In this document: piece by piece, positions 51,847-62,005 of the stretch | Position numbering within the stretch: position 1 is the first letter of the stretch | How the letters are laid out: every line of letters starts with the position of its first letter | Notes under the pieces: generated by a model | Seen by the model: the letters and a program-made list of their open reading frames with translations, nothing else | Databases searched by the model: none | Told to the model about the DNA's origin: nothing | Program-made: the position numbers and the translations under genes | DNA from: Peribacillus frigoritolerans | GTDB taxonomy: Bacteria > Bacillota > Bacilli > Bacillales > DSM-1321 | Direction of reading: 5' to 3' | NCBI GenBank assembly: GCA_030562215.1 | Contig: JAUPFL010000001.1 | Coordinates: forward strand, 1,972,501 to 2,036,500 | Length of the DNA stretch: 64,000 bases

Positions 51847-53577
51847 CAGACTGTAGACATACTCGATGAAAATCGAGTTTGTCTACAGTTTTTTTGGCTT
51901 GTACAAATTTTGACGTTGATTTCCACTTCAGGCACTCGCTTTCCGCGGGCGGTCCGGGAGCCTCCTCGGCGCACTTGCGCCTGTGGGGTCTCCCTTGGAC
52001 TCGCTATTCCCGCAGGAGTCTCGCACCTTCCGTTCCAATCAACTATGTTTAAAATTTCAGATAGACTCCTTTTTGCCTACAGTCTTTTTTGTTTTAAAAT
52101 AGAACTATTAAAACTTGAGGTGATGAGGATGCTTTCGAAGCATAATTCTAATCAGCGAGATCAACTTGAAATAATTACTTTAGATCAACTGGTGCCGGCG
52201 AATCATTTGGTTCGTAAAATGGAGGCTTCCATTGACTTCACTTTCATTTATTTTTTGGTGATAGATATGTATTCAGAGGTAGGACGCCCAAGTATTGATC
52301 CAGTTATCTTAGTTAAACTGACATTCATTCAATATACCTTCGGTATTCGTTCCATGCGTAAAACGATTGAAGAAGTTGAAACAAATATGGCTTACCGTTG
52401 GTTCTTAGGCTATGGTTTCCATGATAAAGTACCTCATTTCTCAACGTTCGGGAAAAATTATGAGCGACGCTTAAAAGATACAGACCTGTTTGAACAGATT
52501 TTCTATCGCATCTTAATGACAGCTGCTGAAAGAAAGTTAATAAGTGCTAAACACATATTTGTCGATTCCACACATGTGAAAGCCAATGCGAATAAGCGTA
52601 AATTTGAAAAGAAAATCGTACGCAAAGAAACACGAGCATATCAAGGACGTCTTCAAGATGAAATAAATCAAGATCGTGAAAACCATGGAAAGAAGCCTTT
52701 TCCACTAGATAAATTTGATAAGGAAGAAACCTAAGCAATTAAAGAAAGTACTACGGATCCTGAGAGTGGCTACTATGTGAAAGATGAACGAACAAAACAG
52801 TTTGCCTATTCATTCCATGCGGCCGCAGACCGCAACGGTTTTGTATTGGGAACGATTGTAACACCTGGTAATACACATGACAGTCATATTTTGGAGCCAC
52901 TTGTTGAGCAAGTGATTGAGAAAGTTGGAAAACCAGAAGCAGTTGCCGCAGATGCAGCTTATAAAACACCAGCGATTACAAGCTACCTATTTAACAAAGA
53001 AATCACACCTGCTTTACCAAAAGAAGGATTCTTTCGCAAACATGACTATGTTTACGATGAACACTTTGATTGTTATCTTTGCCCTTCGGGAGAAACTTTA
53101 AAGTACTCAACAACAAATAAAGAGGGCTATCGTGAGTACAAATCGCCAAAACAAATTTGTGCAACATGCTCATTTTTATCACGGTGTACTGAAAGCAAAG
53201 ACTATCAAAAAGTAGTGACACGGCATATCTGGCAAGCATATGTGGAAGAAGCAGATCATCTGCGTCATCATCAAGATGTAAAACCTATATATGCGAAACG
53301 TAAAGAAACGATTGAGCGTGAATTCGCAGATGCAAAAGAAAAGCATGGTATGCGTTGGACTACTTTAAGGGGACTTAAAAAATTGTCGATGCAAGCGATG
53401 CTTACTTTCGCTGCCATTAATTTAAAGAAGATGGCCACTTGGACATGGAAAGGTCCTAAAATGGCTTAACATAGTGGCTCGAAGAGCCCAAATCTCTTAT
53501 CCTTTGGTCAAAATTTCAAGGGAATTTTAAAAGGGGTTCGGAATTTTAAAATTCCGAACCCCTTTGTCTACAAACTG
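51847..53577 (+). mobile_element. IS1182-family insertion sequence, 1731 bp
   Basis: Bounded by imperfect inverted ends, cagactgtagacatac on the left and caaactg on the right (reverse complement cagtttgtagacaaag), and by 28-bp direct repeats of a terminator hairpin. The left end folds on itself (ctgtagaca ... tgtctacag). The right end carries a perfect 30-bp palindrome from ggggttcgg to ccgaacccc. Between the left end and the transposase is a GC-rich leader of about 100 bp (51930-52030), also found in the short dispersed elements. Confidence 0.88.
52129..53469 (+). pseudogene. IS1182-family DDE transposase with in-frame stop
   Basis: About 446 codons. The N-terminal DUF772-type region contains DQLVPANHLVRKMEASIDF and GRPSIDPVILVKLTFIQYTF. 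Candidate DDE residues are Asp in FVDSTHVKANANK, Asp in AVAADAAYKTPAIT and Glu in KETIEREFADAKEKHGMRWT. A cysteine cluster, CYLCPSG with CATCSFLSRC, follows the second Asp, as in the family. An in-frame TAA at 52732-52734 (after KFDKEET) splits it; both halves are in one frame, so this is a substitution, not a frame slip. It is probably inactive unless the stop is a base-calling error. TTGAGGTG precedes the ATG. Confidence 0.87.
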
Positions 53578-53605
53578 GAACACCGTCCTGAATGGAACGG
53601 TGTTT
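53578..53605. repeat. Right 28-bp direct repeat
   Basis: A second copy of the terminator hairpin, 6 bases after the stop of the pseudouridine synthase gene on the minus strand. Downstream of it in that direction the T-run has been replaced by the IS end (ccagtttgtag). Confidence 0.85.
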
Positions 53606-53611
53606 TTCTGT

Positions 53612-54468
53612 TTAAATGGTGACATCGAATATTTCAGGCCTATCAATGAAAGGAGCTTCAACGATCATTTTTTCTTCAGAAATCGGGTGGATGAATTCGA
53701 TTTTCCTTGCATGCAGGGCTTGACGTGGAAATGTCTTTTTCCGCCATACAATGTATCTCCGGCCAAGGGGTGATTCAAATGACTGAAATGCACCCTGATC
53801 TGGTGGGTCCGGCCGCTTTCCAGGGTGCAGCTGACGAGCGTCAAGTTTTTCTTGGAATCGCGGTTGAGCACCCGATAATGGGTGACTGCCGTCTGGCCTG
53901 TAGGGGAAACCCTTCGTCTCGTGGCATGGTGGCGGTCACGGCCAATTTTTTCTTTGATTTCGCCTTCATCCTTTTTAATGTTTCCTTCGACTAAAGCTAG
54001 GTATGTCCGCTTGATTTCCCTTTCTTCCAACATTTTATCCAGCATGGACCCAATGAGGCGGTTTTTGGCAAAAAGGACCGCACCGGTGGTATCTTTATCA
54101 AGCCTATGAATATGCTTGATCATACAGGTCTGGCCGGTTATTTGAAGATGGTGTGCGATTCCATTGAGAAGGGAGTGTGCTTCACCCGGTTGAGAAGGGT
54201 GGGTATCCATTCCAGCCGGCTTATTGGCTATCAACAACACATCATCTTCATATAAAATGGTAATTCCTAAGTCTGTCGCTTGAACTGTTTCATTTTCAGT
54301 GTGATCCAATAAGGGGATGCTGATCGTATCTCCTTCGTTAAGGAGAGTTGACCAGGTGATGTAATTCCCGTTCACTGTCACTCCTTTACTCATCCTCCAT
54401 TCATGCACTAATTTCTTCGGGGCCTTCAACGCTCCCTGAAAAGCTTTTCCAATGTTAATCCATTCCAA
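53612..54468 (-). CDS. RluA-family pseudouridine synthase (YjbO-like), one frame break
   Basis: Isomerises uridines in ribosomal RNA. About 285 aa. N-terminal S4-like region (GALKAPKKLVHEWRMSKGVT), then the catalytic Asp in HIHRLDKDTTGAVLFAKN, and the conserved LESGRTHQIRVHFSHLNHPL. Near 53725 one base is missing; the corrected end is TFPRQALHARKIEFIHPISE followed by EKMIVEAPFIDRPEIFDVTI and a stop at 53612, matching the family C-terminus. The uncorrected frame ends in an unrelated basic tail. Its terminator has been split off by the IS1182 insertion. Confidence 0.9.
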
Positions 54469-54752
54469 CTTTGGAGAACATCGATTATTAAATGTTGGTT
54501 AGTTATTTTGAAATTTTCCAATTTAACTCCTACTTTCGACTCGTTTGGTTGTGCTTATATGAAAAAAATATATAATAATTACGGATAAGGTGTAAAAAAG
54601 TAACCTTGGGCCTATTGCTAAGATTTTCAGTGGTGGAAATTACCACATATTTTTTACAATATTTATGTTATTCTATGGGGAAAGAAATCCCTTGTCCTAG
54701 AATATACATATAATAGATAGGTCTAACGGATCTGAAAAAGGTGGTTTTTTTA

Positions 54753-55160
54753 GTGAAGACGGTCTTTTCTTCAACGGAAGAACAAGAGCAAGAAATAGCG
54801 AGTCTCGTTTCTCGTTTCTACGAATCTGTATTTCCAAAATACTTTACGGAAAGTGAAATCCTTCATTTTCGCGAGATTGGCGTTTTAGAGCCCAATCAAA
54901 GTCCTGTTACTTACTTGGCAACATTAAGAGACGCATTTCAAGTAATGACATGTCTTCAAGTCCTTATGTCGATATTAGACAATAAAAAGAGAGTGATGGA
55001 ACCTAAATCTGAAGAATTGTTCCAACATAACATCACTCTATTGAATGAATGCGGAATATTCTTCCCCTTTTATTATGACCATTTTTCAAGTATAAACCAT
55101 GAAGCGAATAATGATATGCAGATGTTGGACATCCAGGTGGCGAATCAATATTTAGTATAA
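54753..55160 (+). CDS. yhcU: YhcU-like protein (DUF5365)
   Basis: An intact 135-aa soluble protein (MKTVFSSTEEQEQEIASLVS, FPKYFTESEILHFREIGVLE, MTCLQVLMSILDNKKRVMEP). It resembles B. subtilis YhcU in length and position, near yhcX and pgcA. GTG 54753 is preferred, with AAGGTGG 7 bases before it. The function is unknown; it is mostly helical with no membrane segment. Confidence 0.72.
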   Translation: MKTVFSSTEEQEQEIASLVSRFYESVFPKYFTESEILHFREIGVLEPNQSPVTYLATLRDAFQVMTCLQVLMSILDNKKRVMEPKSEELFQHNITLLNECGIFFPFYYDHFSSINHEANNDMQMLDIQVANQYLV

Positions 55161-55163
55161 GGC

Positions 55164-55222
55164 AAAAAAAATGAGCCGGCTATAACGGGAGAAGCATTTC
55201 CGTTAGGGCCGGCTCATTTTTT
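55164..55222. terminator. Bidirectional terminator
   Basis: A8-tgagccggc ... gccggctca-T6 between the convergent yhcU-like and thioredoxin-like genes. Confidence 0.88.
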
Positions 55223-55228
55223 CCATCC

Positions 55229-55699
55229 TTAATTAATATCGTGTTCCTTGAACCATTTCTCGAACGTTTCCTCATCATTATAGCCAACGATCCGTTCTTG
55301 TTCTTTGCCATTTTTATAATGAACGATGGTAGGAGTCTTTTTGATGCCATAATCGCTCGAACCTTGTTCAAACTCCAAAAGATTGAATTGAACTAGGTCG
55401 ATTCCCAACTTTTCTGCCAAAGGAGCCACGATTGGCGTGGTTTTTTGACAATGCGTGCACTCAGGACTATAGAAATAAACGGTCACATCTTCATTATCCT
55501 GGAGGTCCTGCTCCAATTCTTCCGGCAGGATCAAGTTTTGATAATTGGGGTCATCCAGCTGATCGACAGTAGCGGGTTTAAGTTTATCCTTGCCGTATGG
55601 ATTCCCTTTTGATTTTTCTTCTTTTTTGAAGTTTGTAAAAACGCCCAGCAGGACAAATAGCGCGACGATTATCACTAAAAATATAGCCATTTTCTTCAT
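55229..55699 (-). CDS. Membrane-anchored thioredoxin-like protein (BdbA-like)
   Basis: An intact 156-aa protein with an N-terminal signal anchor (MAIFLVIIVALFVLLGVFTN), then an extracytoplasmic thioredoxin fold with active-site Cys81-Thr-His-Cys84 (YSPECTHCQKTTP) and the cis-proline loop KKTPTIVHYKNG. It probably exchanges thiols with the adjacent BdbC. The start ATG overlaps the bdbC stop (TAATG) and has AAGGAGG 9 bases upstream, so it is translationally coupled. Confidence 0.88.
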   Translation of the reverse strand: MKKMAIFLVIIVALFVLLGVFTNFKKEEKSKGNPYGKDKLKPATVDQLDDPNYQNLILPEELEQDLQDNEDVTVYFYSPECTHCQKTTPIVAPLAEKLGIDLVQFNLLEFEQGSSDYGIKKTPTIVHYKNGKEQERIVGYNDEETFEKWFKEHDIN

Positions 55700-56136
55700 T
55701 AAGCTGCAACCTCCTTGGATCTTGTCCATATGATGTAACTGCATATGAAAATAATGATGAATGCAGTCAAGGCTAGGAACGGGATGGTGATGAAACCAAA
55801 TACGTTTATATATTGTCCTGTACATGGAACCTTTCCGCATGCAAGGGTGTGATCAGAAAAGAATGAAACCTTTTGTATCAAGTAATGGTACGTGGAAATG
55901 AATGCACCGATAGCGGATAATATCATGGTATAAAAGCTGATCCGATAATCTTTTCGAATGATTGCAATTCCTAATATGATCGTAAAAGGATACATGATGA
56001 TCCGCTGATACCAACAGAGCGCACAAGGTTCATATTGCTTTATTTCAGAAAAATATAAGCTTCCAAACATAGCAATGATGGAAACAGCCCAGGCTGCAAA
56101 TAATAAGTTTTCCACACTGCGTTTAGTATTGTTCAT
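55699..56136 (-). CDS. bdbC: DsbB-family disulfide oxidoreductase
   Basis: An intact 145-aa protein with four helices. The first extracytoplasmic loop has Cys38-Ala-Leu-Cys41 in EPCALCWYQRIIMYP, with the quinone-site Arg next to it; the second loop has Cys100 and Cys105 in TLACGKVPCTG. It reoxidises a thiol oxidase using membrane quinone. It is the first gene of a two-gene operon with the thioredoxin-like partner; B. subtilis bdbC is paired with bdbD instead, so the partner differs. Confidence 0.92.
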   Translation of the reverse strand: MNNTKRSVENLLFAAWAVSIIAMFGSLYFSEIKQYEPCALCWYQRIIMYPFTIILGIAIIRKDYRISFYTMILSAIGAFISTYHYLIQKVSFFSDHTLACGKVPCTGQYINVFGFITIPFLALTAFIIIFICSYIIWTRSKEVAA

Positions 56137-56326
56137 GGTTCCTCTTCCCCATCTCTTTTTACTCTCATGAAAAGTATAGTATGTAAGGACCGCGTCTGTA
56201 AAATATATATTCTTTTAACGGACATTCTGAATGTTTTAATTTGAAATCCTTGGGTAGGTTCAGTTGTTTTAATTTTTGGATAAGGGGTATAATTCTTATG
56301 GAAGAGATTAAAGGAGTCTGAGGAAA

Positions 56327-57874
56327 ATGCCTAATTTGGACCTGCATAAATATGAAAAAATAATGGAAATACGTAATATGAGGCTAGGAGACATTGATGA
56401 AATAATTGCTTTGCAGTCGAGTTGCTTTCCGGGAATGGTTCCCTGGAAGCGAGATCAGCTTGAGAGCCATCTGGCAATTTTTCCGGAAGGGCAGTTTGTG
56501 GCTGAATATGATGGAAAAGTGATTGGCTCATGTTCCAGCCTCATTATTAATTTTGACGAATATGATGACCGCCATACATGGGATGATGTAACCGATAATG
56601 GGTACATCACGAATCATAATCCGGACGGTTATAATTTATATGGAATCGAGGTCATGGTCCATCCTGAATTCCGCAGGATGAAAATTGGTCAGAGACTATA
56701 CGATTCAAGGAAAGAACTTGTTGCCCATTTGAATTTAAAAAGCATCATTATCGGGGGAAGGATCCCCAATTACCATAAACATGCGGATGAACTGCTACCA
56801 AGGGAATACGTTAAAGAAGTTCAATTGCATAAAATATATGATCCGGTTCTTTCGTTCCAGCTTTTAAATGGGTTCACGCTTATGAGGATCAATCCGAATT
56901 ACTTGCCGGATGATCTGCAATCGAATAAGTATGCTACGCTCATGGAGTGGAATAACGTTGATTATCAGCCGAAAACAAAACGTTATTATAAAACGTCAGA
57001 ACCGGTACGGATTTGCGTCGTCCAATACATGCTGCGTAAAATCGATTCATTCGATGACTTCGCTAACCAAGTCGAGTATTTCACTGACGTTGCTTCGGAT
57101 GCTAATGCGGATTTCGCCGTGTTCCCGGAATTGTTCACCACCCAGCTGATGTCTTTCTTGAATGAAAGATCACCAAGCTTGGCTGTCAGGAAACTGTCGG
57201 ATTTCACGGAGCAGTACATTGAATTGTTTACCACTTTAGCTGTAAGGTATAACGTCAATATCATCGGCGGTTCCCATTTCGTTAAAGAAGATGATGATAA
57301 TATCTATAATATCGCTTATTTATTCCGTCGCGATGGGACGATTGAAAAGCAATATAAAATTCATATCACACCGAATGAAAGAAAATGGTGGGGTATTAAC
57401 GCAGGTGACCGCGTTCGTGTCTTTGATACGGATTGTGGAAAAATCGCGATACAAATTTGTTATGATATTGAGTTCCCGGAACTCGCCCGGATTGCTACCG
57501 ACATGGGAGCGAAAATCATATTCACTCCGTTTTGTACGGAAGATAGGCAAGGCTACCTGCGAGTTCGTTATTGTGCCCAGGCCCGTGCCGTGGAAAACCA
57601 AATTTATACCGTCATTTCCGGAACGGTCGGAAATCTTCCGCAAACGGAAAATATGGATATCCAATATGCCCAATCGGGAATCTTCTCTCCTTCGGATTTC
57701 GAATTTGCGCGTGACGGCATAGTCGGGGAAACCAGCCCGAACCTTGAGATGGTCCTGATTGGAGATGTCGATTTGGAGATCTTAAGGCGGGAGCGTCAGT
57801 CCGGTACTGTAAAGCAATTGAAAGATCGCCGCCATGATATATACCATCTGCATTACAAAGATGGCGAAAAATAA
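56327..57874 (+). CDS. yhcX: GNAT acetyltransferase-nitrilase fusion protein
   Basis: Intact, 515 aa, two domains. The GNAT domain (about 10-200) includes GIEVMVHPEFRRMKIGQRLY, the acetyl-CoA loop. The carbon-nitrogen hydrolase domain (about 220-490) has the triad Glu in FAVFPELFTTQ, Lys in QYKIHITPNER and Cys in IAIQICYDIEFPE. B. subtilis YhcX has the same fusion and length (513 aa); the substrate is unknown, probably an amide. AAAGGAGTCTGAGGAAA precedes the ATG. It lies two genes from pgcA, as in related bacilli. Confidence 0.93.
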   Translation: MPNLDLHKYEKIMEIRNMRLGDIDEIIALQSSCFPGMVPWKRDQLESHLAIFPEGQFVAEYDGKVIGSCSSLIINFDEYDDRHTWDDVTDNGYITNHNPDGYNLYGIEVMVHPEFRRMKIGQRLYDSRKELVAHLNLKSIIIGGRIPNYHKHADELLPREYVKEVQLHKIYDPVLSFQLLNGFTLMRINPNYLPDDLQSNKYATLMEWNNVDYQPKTKRYYKTSEPVRICVVQYMLRKIDSFDDFANQVEYFTDVASDANADFAVFPELFTTQLMSFLNERSPSLAVRKLSDFTEQYIELFTTLAVRYNVNIIGGSHFVKEDDDNIYNIAYLFRRDGTIEKQYKIHITPNERKWWGINAGDRVRVFDTDCGKIAIQICYDIEFPELARIATDMGAKIIFTPFCTEDRQGYLRVRYCAQARAVENQIYTVISGTVGNLPQTENMDIQYAQSGIFSPSDFEFARDGIVGETSPNLEMVLIGDVDLEILRRERQSGTVKQLKDRRHDIYHLHYKDGEK

Positions 57875-57886
57875 AGAGGAAAACGA

Positions 57887-57932
57887 GCTCGTGATGTGAA
57901 GAACACTGGATTTGGTTCTTTTCATTACGAGC
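57887..57932 (+). terminator. Terminator after yhcX
   Basis: A long imperfect hairpin (gctcgtgatgtgaagaac with ggttcttttcattacgagc), 12 bases beyond the stop. Confidence 0.6.
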
Positions 57933-58029
57933 CTTTACTTCATTTATTGGAATAAATGTGATAATTTTGTATATGTAAGGCAGATACATAATAATAAAAA
58001 AATAAGGCGTTTAGGAGGAGATGTTGGAG

Positions 58030-59760
58030 ATGGACTGGAAATCTTTATACACCACTTGGGCAGGGTACCAGAATTTAAATGGGGAATTACGTGTCCTCCT
58101 TGAGGAAATGCAGCAGGATGAAGCACAACTCGAAGATGCCTTTTATAAAAATTTAGAATTTGGAACAGGCGGAATGCGTGGGGAAATCGGAGCGGGAACG
58201 AACCGGATGAATCTTTATACCGTAAGGAAGGCAACGGTTGGGTTGGCTCAATATATCTCTTCGTTTGGGGAAGAAGCAAAAGGAAGAGGGGCTGTGATCG
58301 CTTATGATTCGAGACATAAGTCCCCGGAATTTGCACTCGAAGCAGCTAAGACCTTGGCTACATTTGGGGTGAAGGCTTATTTATTCGATGAATTGCGTCC
58401 AACTCCAGAATTGTCATTTGCGGTTCGCGAGCTGAATGCCTATGCTGGAATCGTCATCACGGCGAGCCACAATCCGCCTGAATATAATGGTTACAAGGTT
58501 TATGGGTCAGATGGGGCACAATTGCCACCGGAAGCAGCGGATCAAGTGATCAGCTACGTGAATGCCATTGAAAGTGAGCTTGAAATTCAGGTTGAAGAAG
58601 CTGAAGTCCTTAAAGGGCAGGGCCTTATCGAAATGATTGGGGAGGAATTGGATGCCGCATATAATCGTGAGCTGCTAACAGTTCCCGAGAATCCGCAGCT
58701 TGCCGAGGAAATAGATGTGTCAATCGTCTTTACGCCGCTTCATGGAACGGCAAATAAATCCGTCAGGCGGGCACTGCAAAGCTTAGGGTACCAAAATTTG
58801 CATATCGTTAAGGAGCAGGAATTGCCGGATCCTGATTTTTCGACGGTCAAATCTCCAAATCCAGAGGAACCAGCTGCATTTGAAATGGCCATCGAGCTTG
58901 GAAACAAGGTGGAAGCGGACTTATTGATTGCAACGGACCCAGATGCAGATCGGCTTGGAATTGCCGTTAAAAACGAGATGGGTCAATATGTTGTCCTGAC
59001 TGGAAATCAAACAGGTGCTCTTTTCCTGGACTACTTGCTGTCCCAGAAAAAAGAGAAAGGGATGATTCCTCAAAATGGTGTCGTCTTAAAAACAATCGTC
59101 ACATCAGAAATCGGGCGGACGATTGCCAAGTCATATGGCTTGAAGACGGTTGATGTACTAACAGGGTTTAAGTTCATCGCCGAGAAAATAAATCAGTATC
59201 ATGAAAGCGGAGAAAATAGCTTTTTGTTCGGATATGAAGAAAGCTACGGATATCTGATTAAAGACTTTGCACGAGATAAGGATGCCATTCAAGCGGCAGT
59301 GCTGGCTGTCGAGGTCTGTGCCCATTATAAAAAGCAGGGATTGACACTATATGAAGGGTTGCTGAATGTGTTTGAAAAATACGGCTTTTACTTGGAAGGA
59401 TTGCGTTCATTGACTTTAAAGGGCATTGAGGGAGCAAAACAGATTCAAGGAATATTGAATCAATTCCGTCAAAATCCTCCTTCCCGAATAGCCGGCATTC
59501 CGGTAGTCGCTGAAGAAGATTATCAAAGCGGCAAAAAGCGTACATTACTTTCGAATGGTGAAGAATTGATCGAGCTTCCGAAATCAAATGTATTGAAGTA
59601 TTTCCTTGAGGATGGTACATGGGTTTGCCTCCGTCCTTCAGGCACTGAACCGAAAATCAAATTCTATTTCGGAGTTCAAGGTAAATCAATGCCGAAAGCT
59701 GAGTCCAAGTTATCGGGAGTCATGGAAGATTTCATGAGCAAAATCGAAGCGTTGGTTTAA
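58030..59760 (+). CDS. pgcA: Alpha-phosphoglucomutase
   Basis: An intact 576-aa cytoplasmic enzyme interconverting glucose-6- and glucose-1-phosphate. Conserved N-terminal [13 protein letters not shown], phosphoserine loop [13 protein letters not shown] (Ser146), metal loop DPDADRLG, sugar loop GYEESYGYL, and phosphate-binding [12 protein letters not shown] near the end. ATG 58030 ([10 protein letters not shown]) is preferred: AGGAGGAG lies 9 bases upstream, whereas ATG 58021 would touch it; the B. subtilis protein also starts at this position. It supplies GtaB (13239-14099) for UDP-glucose. Confidence 0.95.
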   Translation: MDWKSLYTTWAGYQNLNGELRVLLEEMQQDEAQLEDAFYKNLEFGTGGMRGEIGAGTNRMNLYTVRKATVGLAQYISSFGEEAKGRGAVIAYDSRHKSPEFALEAAKTLATFGVKAYLFDELRPTPELSFAVRELNAYAGIVITASHNPPEYNGYKVYGSDGAQLPPEAADQVISYVNAIESELEIQVEEAEVLKGQGLIEMIGEELDAAYNRELLTVPENPQLAEEIDVSIVFTPLHGTANKSVRRALQSLGYQNLHIVKEQELPDPDFSTVKSPNPEEPAAFEMAIELGNKVEADLLIATDPDADRLGIAVKNEMGQYVVLTGNQTGALFLDYLLSQKKEKGMIPQNGVVLKTIVTSEIGRTIAKSYGLKTVDVLTGFKFIAEKINQYHESGENSFLFGYEESYGYLIKDFARDKDAIQAAVLAVEVCAHYKKQGLTLYEGLLNVFEKYGFYLEGLRSLTLKGIEGAKQIQGILNQFRQNPPSRIAGIPVVAEEDYQSGKKRTLLSNGEELIELPKSNVLKYFLEDGTWVCLRPSGTEPKIKFYFGVQGKSMPKAESKLSGVMEDFMSKIEALV

Positions 59761-59773
59761 ATGTATGAAAGCT

Positions 59774-59806
59774 AAACGAAAGACTTCTTCGGTCTTTCGT
59801 TTTTTT
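59774..59806 (+). terminator. Terminator after pgcA
   Basis: aaacgaaagac ... gtctttcgttttttt: an 11-bp stem with T7. Confidence 0.9.
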
Positions 59807-59957
59807 ATGATGGCAAATTTTCAGTTGCATGAAAAATCAAAATTCTAGGAAATTCCTTTTCGGTTTTGGTATACTGTATTGGCGAGTGATCTCGGAAAAC
59901 ATCGGTTAATTGAATTTAGAGTGAGCAGCAATATAGGAATAATGGAGGTATATATTC

Positions 59958-60485
59958 ATGAAATTAGTAATCATTAATGGTTCACCACGTAAACAAGGGC
60001 GTACGGGGATTGCCTCACGCTACATATCCAAGAAATATGGAGCGGAACTTATTGATTTAAGCAATAGCGAAATCCCTTTATATTCAGGTGAAGGTGAGCA
60101 ATATCAATTAGAAGTGATTCAAGGTCTTCGGAAAAGCATCGAGGAAGCTGATGGCGTCATTCTGACCACTCCGGAATATCATGGTTCCATGAGCGGAGCC
60201 TTGAAAAATGCCTTGGATTTTCTAAGCAGTGAACAATTCACGCATAAACCAGTTGCTCTATTGGCTGTCTCCGGCGGAGGTAAAGGCGGGATCAATGCCT
60301 TGAATTCCATGAGGACAGTGGGTCGAAGCCTTTATGCAAATGTGATTGCCAAACAATTGGTTCTGGATCCGCATTGCTTCGATTACGAAAATGATGGTTT
60401 ATTTGAAGAGTCTGCGGTACTTGTAGAAGGAATGATTGAAGAGCTTAAAATGTATGCAACTGCATATGCTACAATGAAAAAATGA
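59958..60485 (+). CDS. azr: FMN-dependent NADPH azoreductase/quinone reductase (YhdA-like)
   Basis: An intact 175-aa flavodoxin-fold enzyme. FMN-phosphate loop NGSPRKQGRTGIASRY (residues 7-22) and the flavin-ring segment TTPEYHGSMSGALKNALDFL. Length and position next to a yhdB homologue match B. subtilis azr (yhdA). ATGGAGG lies before the ATG. A second protein of the same fold is encoded at 28645-29190. Confidence 0.88.
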   Translation: MKLVIINGSPRKQGRTGIASRYISKKYGAELIDLSNSEIPLYSGEGEQYQLEVIQGLRKSIEEADGVILTTPEYHGSMSGALKNALDFLSSEQFTHKPVALLAVSGGGKGGINALNSMRTVGRSLYANVIAKQLVLDPHCFDYENDGLFEESAVLVEGMIEELKMYATAYATMKK

Positions 60486-60492
60486 TGAAATG

Positions 60493-60519
60493 AGGGTCAG
60501 GTATTAAATACCTGACCCT
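60493..60519 (+). terminator. Terminator after azr
   Basis: agggtcaggtatt / atacctgaccct with almost no loop, followed by a short T-rich tract. Confidence 0.8.
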
Positions 60520-60615
60520 TCCTTGTTTTTATAGGGTTTCACCAGCCAAAGTTATATCCCCGATAAACAATCCCCTTGTATAAATTTTCCCGTTTTGCAA
60601 AAACTATAATTGATT

Positions 60616-60858
60616 TTAACTTGGAAGTTCACTTAAATAATCACTTGTTTTTTCTGCCGCATGATCCAGATAACGAAGCAGTGCATACAGCTGGGATTGA
60701 ACGACTTGATAATCATGCTCAAATCTGTAAGCGTGCAAAAAATGTTCTATTTTTTTCGAAAGAAAATGATCTTTCGTTCGAACCATCAATACTAACAAGC
60801 TGTCCCAATCAGAACGGTGTGTGTGAAACAATGCCTGATCATAATCCGCAATCCTCAT
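60616..60858 (-). CDS. yhdB: YhdB-like small protein
   Basis: An intact 80-aa soluble, probably helical protein (MRIADYDQALFHTHRSDWDS; FLHAYRFEHDYQVVQSQLYA; ending TSDYLSELPS). It has the length and genomic position (after azr) of B. subtilis YhdB. The ribosome-binding site AAGGGGAGAAG precedes the ATG. Function unknown. Confidence 0.8.
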   Translation of the reverse strand: MRIADYDQALFHTHRSDWDSLLVLMVRTKDHFLSKKIEHFLHAYRFEHDYQVVQSQLYALLRYLDHAAEKTSDYLSELPS

Positions 60859-60989
60859 GTTCTTCTCCCCTTAATAAGGAGCTATTTGTATTTTGTTCAG
60901 ATATGACAGAACATTTCCTTACAATAAGTGGCGATGTATTGGAACCGCGGTTGTTGCTTTTTACCTGAATAAAAATAAAAGGTGAGTAC

Positions 60990-61956
60990 ATGAGAAAAAT
61001 AATGGTAATTGGAATATTGTTGCTTCTTTTTTCCCTGAACCATCGCTGGCGGCAGAAGTGTATTCCCCTGAACAGATGGAAATGGATCTGCATGAAATCG
61101 AAAAGCAGTATAAATTGGATGTTGAAATAATCGGGCAAACTGAAAAGGGGAAAAAATAAAGGCAGTCAAGTTAGGAAAAGGAAAAAGGTCGATTTTGCTG
61201 GTGGGATCACATCATGGACGGGAATGGCTAAGCTCCATACTTTTAGTGCGTATGCTTGAAGAGTATGCAGCCGCCTATCGAGCGGGCAAACCTGTTGGAG
61301 AATATCCGTCGGAATCATTGGATGAAGTGAGCATCTGGTTCATCCCGATGTTGAATCCAGATGGGGTGAGCATCCAGCAAGGAGATTTATCCAACTTAAA
61401 TGTTCTTGAAAAGGCTGCAGTATGGAAAATGAACCGATATAGCAGGAATTGGTCACGGTGGAAAGCCAACGCTAAAGGCATTGATTTAAATAGGCAATAC
61501 CCGGCTGGATGGAAAGAAGTCATGAGTCATGAAACAAAACCAACGTATCAATTTTATAAAGGCGGACAACCACTGGAAGCAGCTGAAGTAAAAGCGCTTA
61601 TGGATTTCACGAAGGAGATCGATCCGCTTATTGCTGTTTCCTATCATACTTCAGGAAGGGAAATCTTTTGGCATTACAAAAATAAACGGAAAAATATGGC
61701 AAGGGATTATGGGATTGCCAAAAAGACTGCCGAATTGACTGGGTATGAACTGACCTTCCCGGAAAAAGAAGCGGTAGGAAGCGGGTTTACTGATTGGTTC
61801 ATAACTGAATTCCGCCGCCCGGGAATGACGATCGAACTTAGTTATTTAGTGGATGAAACCAATCCGCCGTTGACTGTGTTTCCTGAGGAATGGAAGAGGA
61901 ATCGATTAGTTGGAATCATGCTTGTAAAAGAAGCGAAGCAGCTGCATAACAACTGA
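60990..61956 (+). CDS. Secreted M14 zinc carboxypeptidase, two frame breaks
   Basis: About 322 aa. Signal peptide MRKIMVIGILLLLFSL followed by a cleavage region near PSLAAE (recovered after a shift near 61040), then YSPEQMEMDLHEIEKQYKLD. A second break is at the A run near 61154 (EKGKKIKAVKLGKG). Zinc ligands: His and Glu in GSHHGREWLSS and His in AVSYHTSG; catalytic Glu in MTIELSYLVDE. Such M14 enzymes in bacilli act on gamma-D-Glu-DAP in peptidoglycan. GGTG lies before ATG 60990. Confidence 0.87.
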
Positions 61957-62005
61957 ACATTTTTACATAATAATACTAAGCGGAAAGTATTGAGGAGGAA
62001 AGATT

